Positions 44,374 through 55,913 are shown, counted from the stretch's first letter. The stretch: DNA of 64,000 nucleotides from Pseudoalteromonas piscicida (GCF_002208135.1 NZ_CP021646.1:789501-853500), one strand, 5' to 3'. The notes: generated by a model from the letters alone, not told the origin. Translations and numbers: made by a program.

Positions 44374-46187
44374 GTGCTATTGCGTCATCGGTTTCACCAG
44401 TTCGGTTGGTTGGTTCTTATCAACTCTTTTTTTTCAATCTTAATTACCATAATGTTGTCAATACCAATCCTGTCGATTATAAAGGACTGACATTATTTTA
44501 CGTTTCTGTATCAACGTGGAGCCATATGGCTTTACTCACAGCTTTAGTGAGTTTTGTCGCTATGCCGATAGTATGGTTACAGTCAAATAAAGTGAGATCC
44601 GCATGTCTTGCTTTATTTTATGCATTGTTTTTCGTAGCACTGATTGCAAATAGCTTGTGCTTTGAGCTTTACAAGTTTAATATCAACGGCGTTATTGTCG
44701 ATATGTTGCTTGCAGGGCAAGTTATTGAGTTCTCACCAATTGCATGGGCTCAAGCAATTGCTATTTTTGTTTTAATATTTGTCTTCCAGTTTTACCTGTC
44801 AACGTGGCTGAGTAAGCCCCGTGCCGTGATGAAGTTGCGCTTTGGTCGAAAATTTACCAGTGTAACCGTTATTGCACTGTTGGCGAGCAATACAATTCAT
44901 GCTTGGGCGAGTGCGACGATATATCAACCGATCACAGGGTTCAGCAAGTACTTGCCATTTTTTAAACCTGCTACAGCAAATTCCTTCATGCGGAAATATG
45001 GTTTTGTTGACGAGGAGGCACTAGCACAACAAAAATCAATGTCATTGCATCAGGGGCAGTTTAATTATCCTTTACAACATATTGAAGTAGAGCAAGTTGA
45101 AAAGTCTCTCGATATTGTTTTTGTGGTACTGGATTCATGGCGGTATGATGCTTTCAAAGAGCAAGTTACTCCCAATATTTGGCGATTCTCACAACAGGGA
45201 GTGACCTTCAATCAACACTTCTCCACTGGTAATTCTACACGCACAGGGGTTACAGGGCTGTTTTATGGCTTGCCTGGCACCGCTTGGCAGGACATTTACA
45301 ATAATCGAGCAACCCCACTATTAATGGACAGAATGCGCGATTTGGGTTATCAATTTGGGGTATTTTCGTCTGCACAACTTATTCGTCCCGAGTTTAATGA
45401 AACCGTTTTTGCTCGCGTTGAGGGTCTAAAAACGCATACAGAAGGCGATGATGTATTAGCACGAGATAAGCAGGTCACTATAAACTGGTCTTCTTGGTAT
45501 GCAAAGCGAGATCCAAATAAGCCTTCATCTAGTTTTATTTTCTATGATGCAATACATGGTTACGCAGTTCCTGAAGGTTATGAAGCTGGATTTGAGCCGA
45601 TGCACGGACCCATCAACCATATGTTATTGGACAACGACTATGATAGAAAGCCAATTCTAAATCGTTATTTGACCAGTGCCCATTATGTAGATAGCCTCGC
45701 TGCAACTGTACTAGAGCAGCTTGATATCGAAAATACACTTGTGATTGTCACGTCAGACCATGGTGAAGAGCTTAATGACAACAAGCTTAACTACTGGGGA
45801 CACAATAGTAATTTTACTGAGCCACAGATAAAGGTGCCGTTTATTGTTGTTGGGCCAAAAAGCGAAAAGTGGCAACATTGGCAAGCCTCAAACGCAATAA
45901 CCAGTCACTTAGATGTGGTACCAAGGTTGATGAGTGAATACTTAGGGGTCAAAAACACGCCTGAAAATTATATTACGGGTTATAACTTAACCGGACCAGT
46001 CAAAGAGAGAAATTGGTTACTACTTAGCAGCTACAATAAATATGCGGTTGTGAGTAAGCAGCAAATTGTAGAAGTCTCGCCCATGGGAATCTATGAGACA
46101 CTTGATAAAACTAACAAGCCATCCAAGCACGAGCCAAATTTTGAATATATTCAAGAGGCGATGCAACAGATCAGTCACTTTCAGTAG
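44374..46187 (+). CDS. YejM/PbgA-like inner-membrane sulfatase-fold protein, apparent 5' frameshift
   Basis: From 44406 the frame is open to 46187 (593 aa): about five membrane helices (DUF3413-like, residues ~20-170) then an alkaline-phosphatase/sulfatase domain with DIVFVVLDSWRYD, the STGNSTRTG site and VTSDHGEELNDN. The expected N-terminus (LLRHRFHQFGWLVLINS) is in another frame from GTG 44374; one extra base at the T8 run (44427-44434) would join them. TTG 44406 has no ribosome site. YejM proteins regulate LPS synthesis through LapB in E. coli; here role by homology. Confidence 0.78.
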
Positions 46188-46256
46188 ATAAAGGTGGGTT
46201 AAGTGTGCTGGTGGGCCGCTTTGTGCATCAGTACACACTAACCCGAGATATAATAA

Positions 46257-47822
46257 CTAAGCGCTTAACGAGTAGAACTGAAAAGCGTTTTTCTTATCTT
46301 TTTTAACCGTATACATGGCGACATCAGCACATTCAATTAATTGGCTTAGCTCAACGGCATCCCTTGGGTAGCTTGCAATACCGATGCTCGCGCCAACTCG
46401 TAGTGGAAGCGGTTTCCCTTCTGGCGTTTGCCAAATCATCTCGGTGTTGATTGCCTCAAGTAAGTTTTCAGCTATGCGTTGTAATTTTTCCTGTTTAGCG
46501 CAGTGCAAGGCAATCAAAAACTCATCTCCTCCCCAGCGACAAACCACATCTTGCTCTCTAACCTGAGTACTAATTTGGGTGGCTATGTGTTTTAACATGG
46601 CGTCACCTGCGTTATGCCCATAAATATCATTGATGGGTTTAAACTCATCTAAGTCAAGAATAAATAAGCTGAATGGGATTTCGTTATCTAACCATTCGTT
46701 GATCTTGATTTCAGTACCATGGCGATTGTAAAGGCCAGTTAGCTTATCACGGTTAGCCTTTTTATTGAGTTCTTGAAACACGGTTTTTCTCAGCGTGATA
46801 TCCGATAAAAACACCTGTAAGTAGAATTGTCCGCTACTTTCCACTCTAAGCATAATGACACTTAGCCAAACAGGTTGCTCGGTCAAGGGGTTAATAAACT
46901 CAAACTCTGACTGAGTTGGCTGATTAAGCTCTAACGTATGCTCCGTAAAAGTGTAGAGAATATCCGGTGTTTTGCAGTAGCGACCGAAACTCTCAGGAAA
47001 ATATTCATCAAGGTCAATCGCCATGCCTGCAAGTAAATCACAAGCTGCATCATTAGCTAAGATCACTTCACCTTTGTCTTTTACGAGTAAAGTTGGAGAA
47101 GATGAGCGTTCAAACATGAGTCTAAAGCGCTTCTCAAGTACTTCAATATCCGCTCGCAACTTCCGCTCTTGTTCAAACATGGAAGCGGTTTTTGCGATAA
47201 GCTGGTTGGCATTACTCGCAATATCGCCGATTTCACTCGTTCTATGTCCTTTTGGCACGACTAAATTCAAAGGCGTCCCGGGAATAACTCTAGCAATTTG
47301 ACTGCTTAAGTTACTCAGAGGTTTAGTAACTATGAAATGCGTAACTACAGTGAATATGATTAAGATAGGGATAATGACGACCAACAAGGTTTGAACACTT
47401 GAGCGGGCGATATCTCTAGCACTTTGCTCGATAAAAACAGAGTTTGGTTGTATATAGATCTCACCAACGATTTCACTCAATAAAAATGGATGATTAAGCT
47501 TAACAATGGTGGCATTTTGCGGTTTAAATCCTACGCTTTGAGCGAGCCACTTTTCTTCACTTTTTATTGCAGCTGAATAGATAACGTCGTTACTGACTAG
47601 GCCATTAATGACCTCTACAGCAAGGTCTTTGTCATTGAGATAAGTAGCAATAGAGGAAGAAGACGAAACGGTTTGGCCGATTTGCCCGATAATAGTATTA
47701 GAGCGCCGAAGTTCACGCTCAAAAATATGGTCGTGATACAACTTAGCGTAAAGCATTGAAAAAATAAAAGTCGAGACAACAAGCACGAGTGCCAGTCGCA
47801 CGATCAACCCATACTTAGTCAT
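46257..47822 (-). CDS. Membrane HAMP-PAS-GGDEF diguanylate cyclase
   Basis: 521 aa. N-terminal transmembrane helix, periplasmic domain (~35-140), second helix (SVQTLLVVIIPILIIFTVV), HAMP-like segment, PAS domain (~230-350, MFERSSSPTLLVKDKGEVIL) and GGDEF domain (~355-515) with RWGGDEF and an REQD I-site five residues upstream. Should make c-di-GMP under periplasmic signals. Overlaps the upstream periplasmic-binding gene by 8 bp, so that protein is a probable sensor input. Confidence 0.9.
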   Translation of the reverse strand: MTKYGLIVRLALVLVVSTFIFSMLYAKLYHDHIFERELRRSNTIIGQIGQTVSSSSSIATYLNDKDLAVEVINGLVSNDVIYSAAIKSEEKWLAQSVGFKPQNATIVKLNHPFLLSEIVGEIYIQPNSVFIEQSARDIARSSVQTLLVVIIPILIIFTVVTHFIVTKPLSNLSSQIARVIPGTPLNLVVPKGHRTSEIGDIASNANQLIAKTASMFEQERKLRADIEVLEKRFRLMFERSSSPTLLVKDKGEVILANDAACDLLAGMAIDLDEYFPESFGRYCKTPDILYTFTEHTLELNQPTQSEFEFINPLTEQPVWLSVIMLRVESSGQFYLQVFLSDITLRKTVFQELNKKANRDKLTGLYNRHGTEIKINEWLDNEIPFSLFILDLDEFKPINDIYGHNAGDAMLKHIATQISTQVREQDVVCRWGGDEFLIALHCAKQEKLQRIAENLLEAINTEMIWQTPEGKPLPLRVGASIGIASYPRDAVELSQLIECADVAMYTVKKDKKNAFQFYSLSA

Positions 47823-48249
47823 AGATTTGATAGATTACCTTCACATCACCCGTCACAAAGTCCGCTGGAACGTAGCCGATTGCATTTGGCGTATTTCTTA
47901 TATTTTCAAGTATAGCTGATGGTGAAGAAAATGACTGTGGGGGAGAAACTTTACCGCTGAATTTTATTCTCGACCAATAGGCGTTGATTTGGCTCTCGTT
48001 GCGCCCTGTCAGTGCTAAAAAAAAAGGGCCTCTTAGTGGGTGTGATTTTTCGTAGTCATAGGTCACGGCTATATCACCGTTAGGAAAGGCAACGTATTTT
48101 CCCATGTACATATCGATAAGTTGACGCTGTGATATAGAATCGGTTGGGTTATCTTTGTTGACGACGACGGCAATATCGGCGGTTGCTGAGATCGGATAAG
48201 AAATCAGGAAAAAAACAACAATAAGTAACCTTTTCATCAGAACACCCAA
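47815..48249 (-). CDS. PstS-like periplasmic substrate-binding protein (short form)
   Basis: 144 aa. Signal peptide (RLLIVVFFLISYPISATA), then ADIAVVVNKDN and SISQRQLIDMYMGKYVAFPN, typical of short PstS-like phosphate-type binding domains linked to signalling proteins. ALTGRNESQINAYWSRIKFSG and NAIGYVPADF are further family marks. Only about half the length of transport PstS, so probably a sensor lobe for the cyclase downstream. Confidence 0.82.
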   Translation of the reverse strand: MGVLMKRLLIVVFFLISYPISATADIAVVVNKDNPTDSISQRQLIDMYMGKYVAFPNGDIAVTYDYEKSHPLRGPFFLALTGRNESQINAYWSRIKFSGKVSPPQSFSSPSAILENIRNTPNAIGYVPADFVTGDVKVIYQIYD

Positions 48250-49460
48250 TTAAAGCTAAGCGTAAAGGTGTTAAACGAAAGGTCTGGGTCACTAAATTGC
48301 TCTATATTGTGAAGGTAGAAAGCACTGGGTAGGTGATTTGTGGAAGTGTGTTTCCAGTTTAACTTCAATGCGAGTGTTGGGCTGAGTTCGCGCCGCCATG
48401 TTAAAGAGGTGCTGTTCTGATCCAATTGATAAAAGCCAGAGTATGTTGAGGCTTCTTCATAGAGATATAGTAATTCCGGTGATGGGGCTAATGGTCCAGC
48501 TTCAATCATTGTCTCATTATCTGATTCAGCGACAGAATAAGTAAAAGAGACAGTATCTAAGCCAAAGCGTTTGCCTAAGGTAACATATCCCGCCTTGAGA
48601 TGGCTGAGGATGTTAGAGTTTGAGTCTGTTAACGATATTTCACTTTGTATTAGCCAGTCTGAGTCATCGTATCTCATGCTGAGCGCACTGTAGGTAAAGC
48701 GCTTATCAATAATATATAAAGAATCAATCAGTTCATTTTTGGTCGGCCAAATTTGCAATGGAACCTGATCTAAAGCATCACGCAATAACTTTTGCTGCTC
48801 ATGCTCATTGGCGGATTTAGTCGTTGTGTAGTTGGCTCTAAACAGCCAGTTTAACGTTTCGTATTGCGCGACTATACCAACGATAGACTTGAGCTCTACA
48901 TTCCAATAAAAGTCGATATCGCTATAGATTGGCGCTTCGGATCGTCCCCAATAAGCTTTGATACTTGCGATACCTTGTTCTAGAGGCACGCGATACTGAA
49001 GGTCTACGCCATCCAAGTTCTGATGAGGAATAATAGAATAAAACTCGACAGGAGGGTGTTCCATATCCATTGAATAACCGATATCTCGATACTCGGTCAT
49101 CAGGAAAAAGTCTAAACCAGTACGACCCGCACGGATTTGCCAGTTTGAGTTTAAATTATAGCGTAAGAAAGCAAGCTTAATAGCGTTGTTTACTTCTCTA
49201 TTTTGCTGTTTTTTCAAAAGCAGCTGCCCGACGAGCTCAAGATTATCACTTGCATGCCACTCGGCTTGTAATCCCAGAGAAGAAAATGAAAAGTCGAGTT
49301 CATCTTTGGCCACACCTGTTGGCTGCGAGATGGACTCTCTGATTTTGGCGGTGTGGGAATCTGTTTTAACCGCTTTAAGCGTAGCAAAGCCACTGAAATC
49401 GATGTCAGAGCCATAACTGAATGTAGTTAAAAACAGCAAACAAATAAAAACAGAGCGCAT
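48237..49460 (-). CDS. Outer-membrane porin-like beta-barrel protein
   Basis: 407 aa. Signal peptide (RSVFICLLFLTTFSYG), then alternating beta-strand pattern to a C-terminal aromatic residue (TLSFNWVF), as in outer-membrane barrels. Stretches such as LQAEWHASDNLELVGQLLLK and GRTGLDFFLMTEYRDIGYS resemble porin strands. It overlaps the PstS-like gene by 13 bp, completing a three-gene operon. Ligand unknown. Confidence 0.8.
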   Translation of the reverse strand: MRSVFICLLFLTTFSYGSDIDFSGFATLKAVKTDSHTAKIRESISQPTGVAKDELDFSFSSLGLQAEWHASDNLELVGQLLLKKQQNREVNNAIKLAFLRYNLNSNWQIRAGRTGLDFFLMTEYRDIGYSMDMEHPPVEFYSIIPHQNLDGVDLQYRVPLEQGIASIKAYWGRSEAPIYSDIDFYWNVELKSIVGIVAQYETLNWLFRANYTTTKSANEHEQQKLLRDALDQVPLQIWPTKNELIDSLYIIDKRFTYSALSMRYDDSDWLIQSEISLTDSNSNILSHLKAGYVTLGKRFGLDTVSFTYSVAESDNETMIEAGPLAPSPELLYLYEEASTYSGFYQLDQNSTSLTWRRELSPTLALKLNWKHTSTNHLPSAFYLHNIEQFSDPDLSFNTFTLSFNWVF

Positions 49461-49620
49461 GAGATATATACGTTTTTACTTTCCTTTTTATATAGCCTAG
49501 TTCGAATTTTGACATTTACCAATGCGATGTCCGCCTTGGCCTTGTATAATGAACTTAGAGACACCATATCCCAGTTATGGTAGCATATTGTTATATTATC
49601 ACATTAGGCAAGATTTAGAC

Positions 49621-50247
49621 GTGGCAGAAGTAAGAGCGAGAGTCGGGCTGAATGTAGGGCAGCATAGTAATATCCCTGCAGAAATAGTTTCTTTTTCAGG
49701 GCTAAAAGATGGCCAAGAACATGTTGCGCTGGTATTTAATAGCGCAGACAGTCAGCAGCAAATTCCCCTAATTCGTATGCACTCTGAGTGCTTAACCGGC
49801 GATGTCTTTCATTCTTCTCGTTGTGATTGTGGCGAACAGTTAAATGAATGTATCGAGGCGATGCATGAACAAGGCGGCATTTTGTTATATTTGCGCCAAG
49901 AAGGTCGTGGCATTGGGCTGTACAATAAAATCGATGCTTACGTATTGCAATCACAAGGGATGAACACTTACGAGGCAAACAATCACCTCGGCTTTGAAGA
50001 TGACTTAAGAGATTTCTCTGATGCCGTGTTGATGCTTCAGGCGCTCGGATTAAACCACGTTAAGTTAATGACGAACAACCCAAGAAAGCTAAAGGCGTTA
50101 AGAGAAGCGGGCATTACCGTCGATGAGGTAGTTGGCACTCAGGCGCATGTTAAGGCTGGGGTTTCTGGTAATGAACAGTATCTAAAAACGAAGATCCAAC
50201 ACGGAGCACACATGCTGGATATCAAAAAGATATCAAAAGCGGATTAG
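49621..50247 (+). CDS. ribA: GTP cyclohydrolase II (RibA)
   Basis: 208 aa from GTG 49621. Zn-binding Cys triad in [19 protein letters not shown], catalytic [16 protein letters not shown], and [10 protein letters not shown] near the end. It opens GTP to the first intermediate of riboflavin synthesis. An open frame extends to 49522, but those 33 codons have no counterpart in the family; the start is a judgement. No other riboflavin gene is adjacent. Confidence 0.92.
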   Translation: MAEVRARVGLNVGQHSNIPAEIVSFSGLKDGQEHVALVFNSADSQQQIPLIRMHSECLTGDVFHSSRCDCGEQLNECIEAMHEQGGILLYLRQEGRGIGLYNKIDAYVLQSQGMNTYEANNHLGFEDDLRDFSDAVLMLQALGLNHVKLMTNNPRKLKALREAGITVDEVVGTQAHVKAGVSGNEQYLKTKIQHGAHMLDIKKISKAD

Positions 50248-50488
50248 CCTAAGCGTCTATGCTTATCATAACAAGCCGACTAGATAAGTGCTTCGGTTGG
50301 CTTGTCATATCAAACATTCTATTCTCTTTCCTATCCCTTCAAACTTAAGATGTCCAAGTAGGTTACGTCTACCGCCAGTATTTGCTTAAAATATGCTAAA
50401 AAGCGCTGACAAATCCGCCTTTCATGCCTTTTCACTCGACGCGGTAATCAGTATAATCAAAGACGTTATAGCTTAAATTAAGTGGACT

Positions 50489-51286
50489 ATGTCGACACCA
50501 ATTAGAACATTCAAAGCAAGCATGGGCGTGCAGTGGCTAAAAGCCGGGTGGGCAATTTTCAAAACCCAGCCTATGACTTTCATGCTGATGTACATTTTTA
50601 TGGCGGTAGTAAGTCTATTACCCCTGTTCGCACCTATTTTTCATATTATCGCTGCCTTGTCTGGTCCTTTCTTAAGTGCAGGCTTCTATCTTGCCGTTAT
50701 CAATAAACAGATCAATAAACCAATAAAGTTGGCAGACATTTTTGAGCCTTTTGCAGCAAAAGGCCGCCGATTAAACTTGTTCCGAGTGGGTATTTATCAA
50801 ATGGCTGGGGCGCTGTTACTGACAATGGTTGCTGGCGTGCTGTTTAGTGATGTGGCGACTGCGCTTGAGAGTGTAGGTCCAAACACCGATCCAAATGAAC
50901 TTATCAGGCTTATTACTAGCAATATTAGTTTTGCCGAAGTTGCAGTATTTGTGATTGCGCAATCGGTCATTATGATGGCCTTTGCTTTTGTGGTGCCACA
51001 GGTATTTTTCCAAGGTGAAAAGCGCATTTTTCACGCAATGAAGTGCTCGCTTGCCGCTTTTTATCATAATATGGCAGCGCTGAGTATTTACGGTTTAGTC
51101 GTCGCAGCGCTTATCGTTGCGTCTATACCGCTGTCGATGATCCCGGCCATTATTATCATGCCAGTTGCTATGATCGGCTTTTTTGTTTCGTTTCAGGCGA
51201 TGTTTATGCCAATTATCGTTGAAAAGACGAAAAACGATGACGGAGCTAACACCTCTCAATCTGATTCAGGGCGTTTTGACGCCTAA
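50489..51286 (+). CDS. BPSS1780-family membrane protein
   Basis: 265 aa with about six membrane helices and the family opening WLKAGWAIFKTQPMTFMLMY, LSGPFLSAGFYLAV. Function unknown. Its stop overlaps the recX start (TAATG), so the two are translationally coupled. Confidence 0.8.
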   Translation: MSTPIRTFKASMGVQWLKAGWAIFKTQPMTFMLMYIFMAVVSLLPLFAPIFHIIAALSGPFLSAGFYLAVINKQINKPIKLADIFEPFAAKGRRLNLFRVGIYQMAGALLLTMVAGVLFSDVATALESVGPNTDPNELIRLITSNISFAEVAVFVIAQSVIMMAFAFVVPQVFFQGEKRIFHAMKCSLAAFYHNMAALSIYGLVVAALIVASIPLSMIPAIIIMPVAMIGFFVSFQAMFMPIIVEKTKNDDGANTSQSDSGRFDA

Positions 51287-51774
51287 TGGATGAGCAAGAA
51301 GTTAAAAAGCTAAAAAACTATGCAGTCTGGTTGTTGTCGAGACAAGAGTACTCTGAGTCGGGATTAACACAAAAGCTACTGCAAAAAGGGGCAACAGCAG
51401 AAGTCGCGGAGCAATTGGTGTCTTGGCTTAAGTCGCTCGATTACGTTAATGACGACCGTTATGCCGAAAGCTTTTTAAATCGGCAGATTGCGAAAGGACT
51501 TGGAGAAAAGCGCGTATTAATGGATGCGGGGCAAAAGGGTGTGAGTCGAGAGACTTTGCATGCGCTAATCGCAGAGCGTGAAATTGATTGGTACATGCAA
51601 GCCGCAAAAACCTATGAAAAAAAGTACGGTCTTTGTGCACAACCGATAGAATATAAAGAAAAAACTAAGCGCGTGCGCTACATGAGTTATCGTGGGTTTA
51701 GTTTTGATGAAATAGATTTTGCAATTGAAGCTGCAATGACTGCAGCAGAGCAAGAAGAAATAAAGGGTGAATGA
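51286..51774 (+). CDS. recX: Regulatory protein RecX
   Basis: 162 aa of three-helix repeats: [36 protein letters not shown], and a final repeat ending [18 protein letters not shown]. RecX caps and restrains RecA filaments. In most gammaproteobacteria recA lies directly upstream; here a BPSS1780-family gene takes that place. alaS follows with overlap. Confidence 0.9.
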   Translation: MDEQEVKKLKNYAVWLLSRQEYSESGLTQKLLQKGATAEVAEQLVSWLKSLDYVNDDRYAESFLNRQIAKGLGEKRVLMDAGQKGVSRETLHALIAEREIDWYMQAAKTYEKKYGLCAQPIEYKEKTKRVRYMSYRGFSFDEIDFAIEAAMTAAEQEEIKGE

Positions 51775-51778
51775 TCAC

Positions 51779-54382
51779 ATGCAGCATATGACTACCGCAC
51801 AAATCAGGCAAAGCTTCTTAGATTTCTTTGCTAAACAACAGCACCAAGTGGTGCCTTCAAGCTCGTTAATTCCGGGTAATGATGCCACCTTACTGTTCAC
51901 TAACGCAGGAATGGTGCAGTTTAAAGATGCCTTCTTGGGCGCGGAAAAACGCCCTTATACTCGAGCAACCAGTTCACAGCGCTGTGTTCGTGCTGGTGGT
52001 AAACATAATGACCTTGAAAACGTAGGTTACACCGCAAGACACCACACTTTCTTCGAAATGTTAGGTAACTTTAGCTTTGGTGACTATTTTAAAACCGACG
52101 CAATTAAGTTTGCTTGGGGCTTTTTAACGGATGTGATTAAGCTGCCAAAAGAAAAGCTGCTAGTCACGGTTTACCATGAAGACGACGAAGCATTTGATAT
52201 CTGGTCAAAACAAGTAGGTGTTCCTGAAGACAGGATCATCCGCATTGCGACGGCGGATAACTTTTGGTCAATGGGCGATACAGGTCCTTGCGGTCCATGC
52301 TCTGAAATCTTTTATGACCACGGCGAGCACATTTGGGGTGGACCTCCGGGCTCACCAGAAGAAGACGGTGATCGCTTCATTGAGATCTGGAACTTAGTAT
52401 TCATGCAGTACAACCGTCATGCAGACGGCACAATGGAACCGCTGCCAATGCAGTCGGTTGATACCGGAATGGGTCTTGAGCGTATCTCTGCAATTATGCA
52501 AGGTGTGCATTCAAACTATGAGATTGACCTGTTCCAAGCGCTGATTAAAGCAGCTGCAAAAGTAACAGATGCTCAAGATTTAGAAGATAAATCACTACGT
52601 GTGGTTGCTGACCACATTCGTTCGTGTGCGTTCCTTATTGCTGACGGCGTCATGCCATCGAATGAAGGTCGTGGTTACGTGCTACGTCGTATCATTCGTC
52701 GTGCAGTTCGCCACGGTAATAAACTCGGTGCAAAAGGGGCATTCTTCTATAAGTTAGTTGCTGCACTTGCTGAGCAAATGGGTGAAGCTTACCCTGAACT
52801 AGTGAAGCAACAAGCGATTATCGAAAAAGTATTGCGTATCGAAGAAGATCAGTTTGGTAAAACCTTAGACCGTGGTTTAACTATTCTAGAAGAAAGTCTA
52901 GCTGGTATTGAAGGCGACGTTATTCCAGGCGATTTAGTGTTTAAACTGTATGACACTTACGGCTTCCCTGCAGACTTAACGGCAGATGTGGCACGTGAGC
53001 GTTTTATGACGATCGACGAGCGCGGCTTCCAAGCATGTATGGAAGAGCAACGTAAAAAAGCGCAAGCGGCTGGCAAGTTTGGTGCAGATTACAACGAGCG
53101 CTTGAAGTCTGATAAAAACACTGACTTTAAAGGCTATGACGCTGAGCACTATACCGGCACTGTGGTTGAAATCTTTAAAGAAGGTCAACACACAAATACG
53201 TTAGAAGATGGTGAACAAGGTGTGGTTATCCTTGACCGCACGCCTTTCTATGCTGAATCAGGCGGCCAAGTTGGTGATACAGGTGTACTCAAAGTGGCTA
53301 ACGGCGAGTTTGTGGTTACGGATACGCAAAAGTTAGGTAATGCATTTGCGCACCATGGTCATGTGGTTGGCCGCATAGGTGTTAACGATAAAGCTGATGC
53401 GCGTATTGACGCAGAGCGTCGCGAACGAGTGAAGAAAAACCACACTGCAACGCACTTGGTACACAAAGCACTGCGCGATTTGTTGGGTGACCATGTTACT
53501 CAAAAAGGTTCATTGGTACTGCCAGATCGTTTGCGTTTTGACTTCTCGCATTTTGAAGGTGTCACTAAAGCACAGCTGCAACAAGTAGAAGATGCTGTGA
53601 ATGCAGAAATTCGCCGTAACTTTGCTTTGCAAACTGAGTTGATGGATATCGATGCTGCCAAAGATAAAGGTGCGATGGCGCTATTTGGCGAGAAGTATGA
53701 CGATGAAGTTCGAGTCGTCTCAATCGGTGGATACTCAATTGAGCTTTGTGGTGGTACACACGTGAAACGCGCAGGTGATATTGGTCTATTCAAGATTGTC
53801 TCAGAAGGCGGTATCGCAGCTGGCGTTCGCCGTATTGAAGCGGTAACGGGAGCTGATGCCATCGCTTATGTTAATGAGCAAGAGCAAGTGCTTTCTGAAA
53901 TTGCGGCTTTGGTTAAGGGTGATACTTCATCAGTGCTAGAAAAAGTATCTGCGCTACTTGAAAAGTCAAAAGGCCTTGAAAAGCAAGTTGCTCAGCTAAA
54001 TGACAAACTAGCAAGTGCTGCTGGCGCAACGCTACTTGACTCTGTAATGGAAGTGAATGGGATTAAATTACTCGTTGCAAATGTTGTAGGAACCGAGTCT
54101 AAAGCACTACGCGGCATGGTCGATGACCTAAAGAACAAGATTGGCTCAGGTGTTATTGCGCTAGGTGTAGCAAATGGCGATAAAGTAAGCCTAATCGCTG
54201 GTGTAACGAAAGACCTAGTCGGTCAGGTAAAAGCAGGTGAACTAGTTAATCACATGGCTTCTCAAGTCGGTGGTAAAGGTGGCGGTCGTCCTGATATGGC
54301 GCAAGCTGGTGGTTCACAACCAGAAAACCTAGATGCAGCACTAAACAGTGTTCCTACTTGGTTAAATGAAGTAACGCAGTAA
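51779..54382 (+). CDS. alaS: Alanyl-tRNA synthetase
   Basis: About 867 aa from ATG 51779 (AAAGGGTGA upstream; ATG 51788 also possible). Class II core with [12 protein letters not shown] and [11 protein letters not shown]; editing domain [11 protein letters not shown] and the distal Cys/His in [14 protein letters not shown]-terminal C-Ala domain ends in [11 protein letters not shown]. Complete in length. recX overlaps its start. Confidence 0.97.
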   Translation: MQHMTTAQIRQSFLDFFAKQQHQVVPSSSLIPGNDATLLFTNAGMVQFKDAFLGAEKRPYTRATSSQRCVRAGGKHNDLENVGYTARHHTFFEMLGNFSFGDYFKTDAIKFAWGFLTDVIKLPKEKLLVTVYHEDDEAFDIWSKQVGVPEDRIIRIATADNFWSMGDTGPCGPCSEIFYDHGEHIWGGPPGSPEEDGDRFIEIWNLVFMQYNRHADGTMEPLPMQSVDTGMGLERISAIMQGVHSNYEIDLFQALIKAAAKVTDAQDLEDKSLRVVADHIRSCAFLIADGVMPSNEGRGYVLRRIIRRAVRHGNKLGAKGAFFYKLVAALAEQMGEAYPELVKQQAIIEKVLRIEEDQFGKTLDRGLTILEESLAGIEGDVIPGDLVFKLYDTYGFPADLTADVARERFMTIDERGFQACMEEQRKKAQAAGKFGADYNERLKSDKNTDFKGYDAEHYTGTVVEIFKEGQHTNTLEDGEQGVVILDRTPFYAESGGQVGDTGVLKVANGEFVVTDTQKLGNAFAHHGHVVGRIGVNDKADARIDAERRERVKKNHTATHLVHKALRDLLGDHVTQKGSLVLPDRLRFDFSHFEGVTKAQLQQVEDAVNAEIRRNFALQTELMDIDAAKDKGAMALFGEKYDDEVRVVSIGGYSIELCGGTHVKRAGDIGLFKIVSEGGIAAGVRRIEAVTGADAIAYVNEQEQVLSEIAALVKGDTSSVLEKVSALLEKSKGLEKQVAQLNDKLASAAGATLLDSVMEVNGIKLLVANVVGTESKALRGMVDDLKNKIGSGVIALGVANGDKVSLIAGVTKDLVGQVKAGELVNHMASQVGGKGGGRPDMAQAGGSQPENLDAALNSVPTWLNEVTQ

Positions 54383-54389
54383 TCAGCAA

Positions 54390-55613
54390 GTGGCGCTGAT
54401 TGTACAAAAGTTTGGCGGCACTTCGGTCGGTTCAATAGAGCGTATCGAGGCGGTTGCCGAACACGTTATCAAAACACAACAACAAGGCCACCAAGTGGTG
54501 GTCGTGTTGTCTGCAATGTCAGGCGAGACAAACCGCCTTATTTCCCTTGCTCAACAAATCGATGCACGTCCGAGTTCTCGTGAGCTAGATGTGTTGATCA
54601 CCACCGGCGAACAAGTTTCTATCGCGTTATTGGCGATGGCCATTATTAAACGTGGGCACTCTGCAGTGAGCTTACTTGCTGATCAGGTTGGCATTAAAAC
54701 TGATAACATGTTCTCTAAAGCTCGGATCATGGAAATTGACACTACCCGCTTAAAGCAAGAGCTTGAGCATAATCGGATAACCATTATTGCCGGATTTCAA
54801 GGGCGTGATGAGGAAGGTAATATCACCACGCTGGGGCGCGGTGGTACAGATACCTCAGCAGTTGAAATCGCTGGCGCTTTGCAAGCGGACGAGTGTCAAA
54901 TTTATACCGATGTAGACGGTGTTTACACTACTGATCCGCGAATAGAGCCACATGCGAGGCGTTTATCACATATTACCTTTCCTGAAATGTTGGAGCTGGC
55001 AAGTGTTGGCGCTAAAGTCTTGCAGATCCGTTCGGTTGAAGCGGCCGGCCGATATAATGTACCGCTTCGTGTACTTTCTTCGTTTTCTCCTGATAACGGC
55101 ACCTTAATTAGCTATGAGGAAGGTAAGATGAAAAACACCAAAGTGGTCTCTGGGGTAGCGAGTGTTAAAGACGAAGCACTTATCTTAGTGAAAAATGTAG
55201 ATGCAAAACCGAGTAACTTTGCCAATATGCTTTCTCTTCTCGGTGAGCATCATATCGAAATCGATATGATTAACCATTTGAACCACAGTGAGAAAAAAAT
55301 AGACTATGCTTTTACTGTGCACACAAATGATTGTATTCTGGCGGAAGAAGTTTTAGCGCAACATGCACAAAATTTAGGTGGCGCAACGGTAGAGGTTAAT
55401 GCTAACGTGGCAAAAATCTCAGCGGTTGGCATCGGGATGAAATCTCATTCAGGTGTTGCTGGCCTCTTTTTTATGGCATTGGCCGAAGAAAATATTCACA
55501 CTCTATTGGTATCTACATCAGAGATAAAAATCTCGGTACTAGTAGAAGAAAAATATTTAGAGCTAGCTGTACGGGCTTTACATGCCAAATTCGAATTGGA
55601 AAGTACTGAGTAA
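54390..55613 (+). CDS. lysC: Aspartokinase
   Basis: 407 aa, GTG start. KFGGTSVGS phosphate loop, TTGEQVSIALLA, GRGGTDTSAVEIA and two C-terminal ACT domains (from ~residue 265). Monofunctional, as in Pseudomonas-type beta aspartokinases; phosphorylates aspartate for lysine, methionine and threonine. It follows alaS by 7 bp and precedes csrA. Confidence 0.93.
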   Translation: MALIVQKFGGTSVGSIERIEAVAEHVIKTQQQGHQVVVVLSAMSGETNRLISLAQQIDARPSSRELDVLITTGEQVSIALLAMAIIKRGHSAVSLLADQVGIKTDNMFSKARIMEIDTTRLKQELEHNRITIIAGFQGRDEEGNITTLGRGGTDTSAVEIAGALQADECQIYTDVDGVYTTDPRIEPHARRLSHITFPEMLELASVGAKVLQIRSVEAAGRYNVPLRVLSSFSPDNGTLISYEEGKMKNTKVVSGVASVKDEALILVKNVDAKPSNFANMLSLLGEHHIEIDMINHLNHSEKKIDYAFTVHTNDCILAEEVLAQHAQNLGGATVEVNANVAKISAVGIGMKSHSGVAGLFFMALAEENIHTLLVSTSEIKISVLVEEKYLELAVRALHAKFELESTE

Positions 55614-55703
55614 AAGAAGTTTTTGCTTACTTTTCTGGGAACTTTTATTTAAAATGGATTTGACGCGGAATCTTTTAAATTTTGGAATAACAGGAGCAAG
55701 AGA

Positions 55704-55889
55704 ATGCTAATACTAACTCGTCGAGTAGGTGAAACCCTGATGATTGGTGATGAAGTGACTGTAACAGTACTAGGTGTTAAAGGTAACCAAGTACGTATTG
55801 GTGTAAATGCGCCTAAAGATGTTTCAGTTCACCGTGAAGAAATTTACATGCGAATTCAGGCTGAGAAATCTAGCCCGGGCAATATGTAA
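55704..55889 (+). CDS. csrA: Carbon storage regulator CsrA
   Basis: 61 aa. [16 protein letters not shown] and [13 protein letters not shown] are diagnostic; binds GGA loops in mRNA leaders. CAGGAGCAAGAG precedes the ATG and itself offers a GGA motif, consistent with autoregulation. A palindrome and a strong terminator follow. Confidence 0.97.
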   Translation: MLILTRRVGETLMIGDEVTVTVLGVKGNQVRIGVNAPKDVSVHREEIYMRIQAEKSSPGNM

Positions 55890-55913
55890 TTGACCAAATA
55901 CTGAATTACGATG

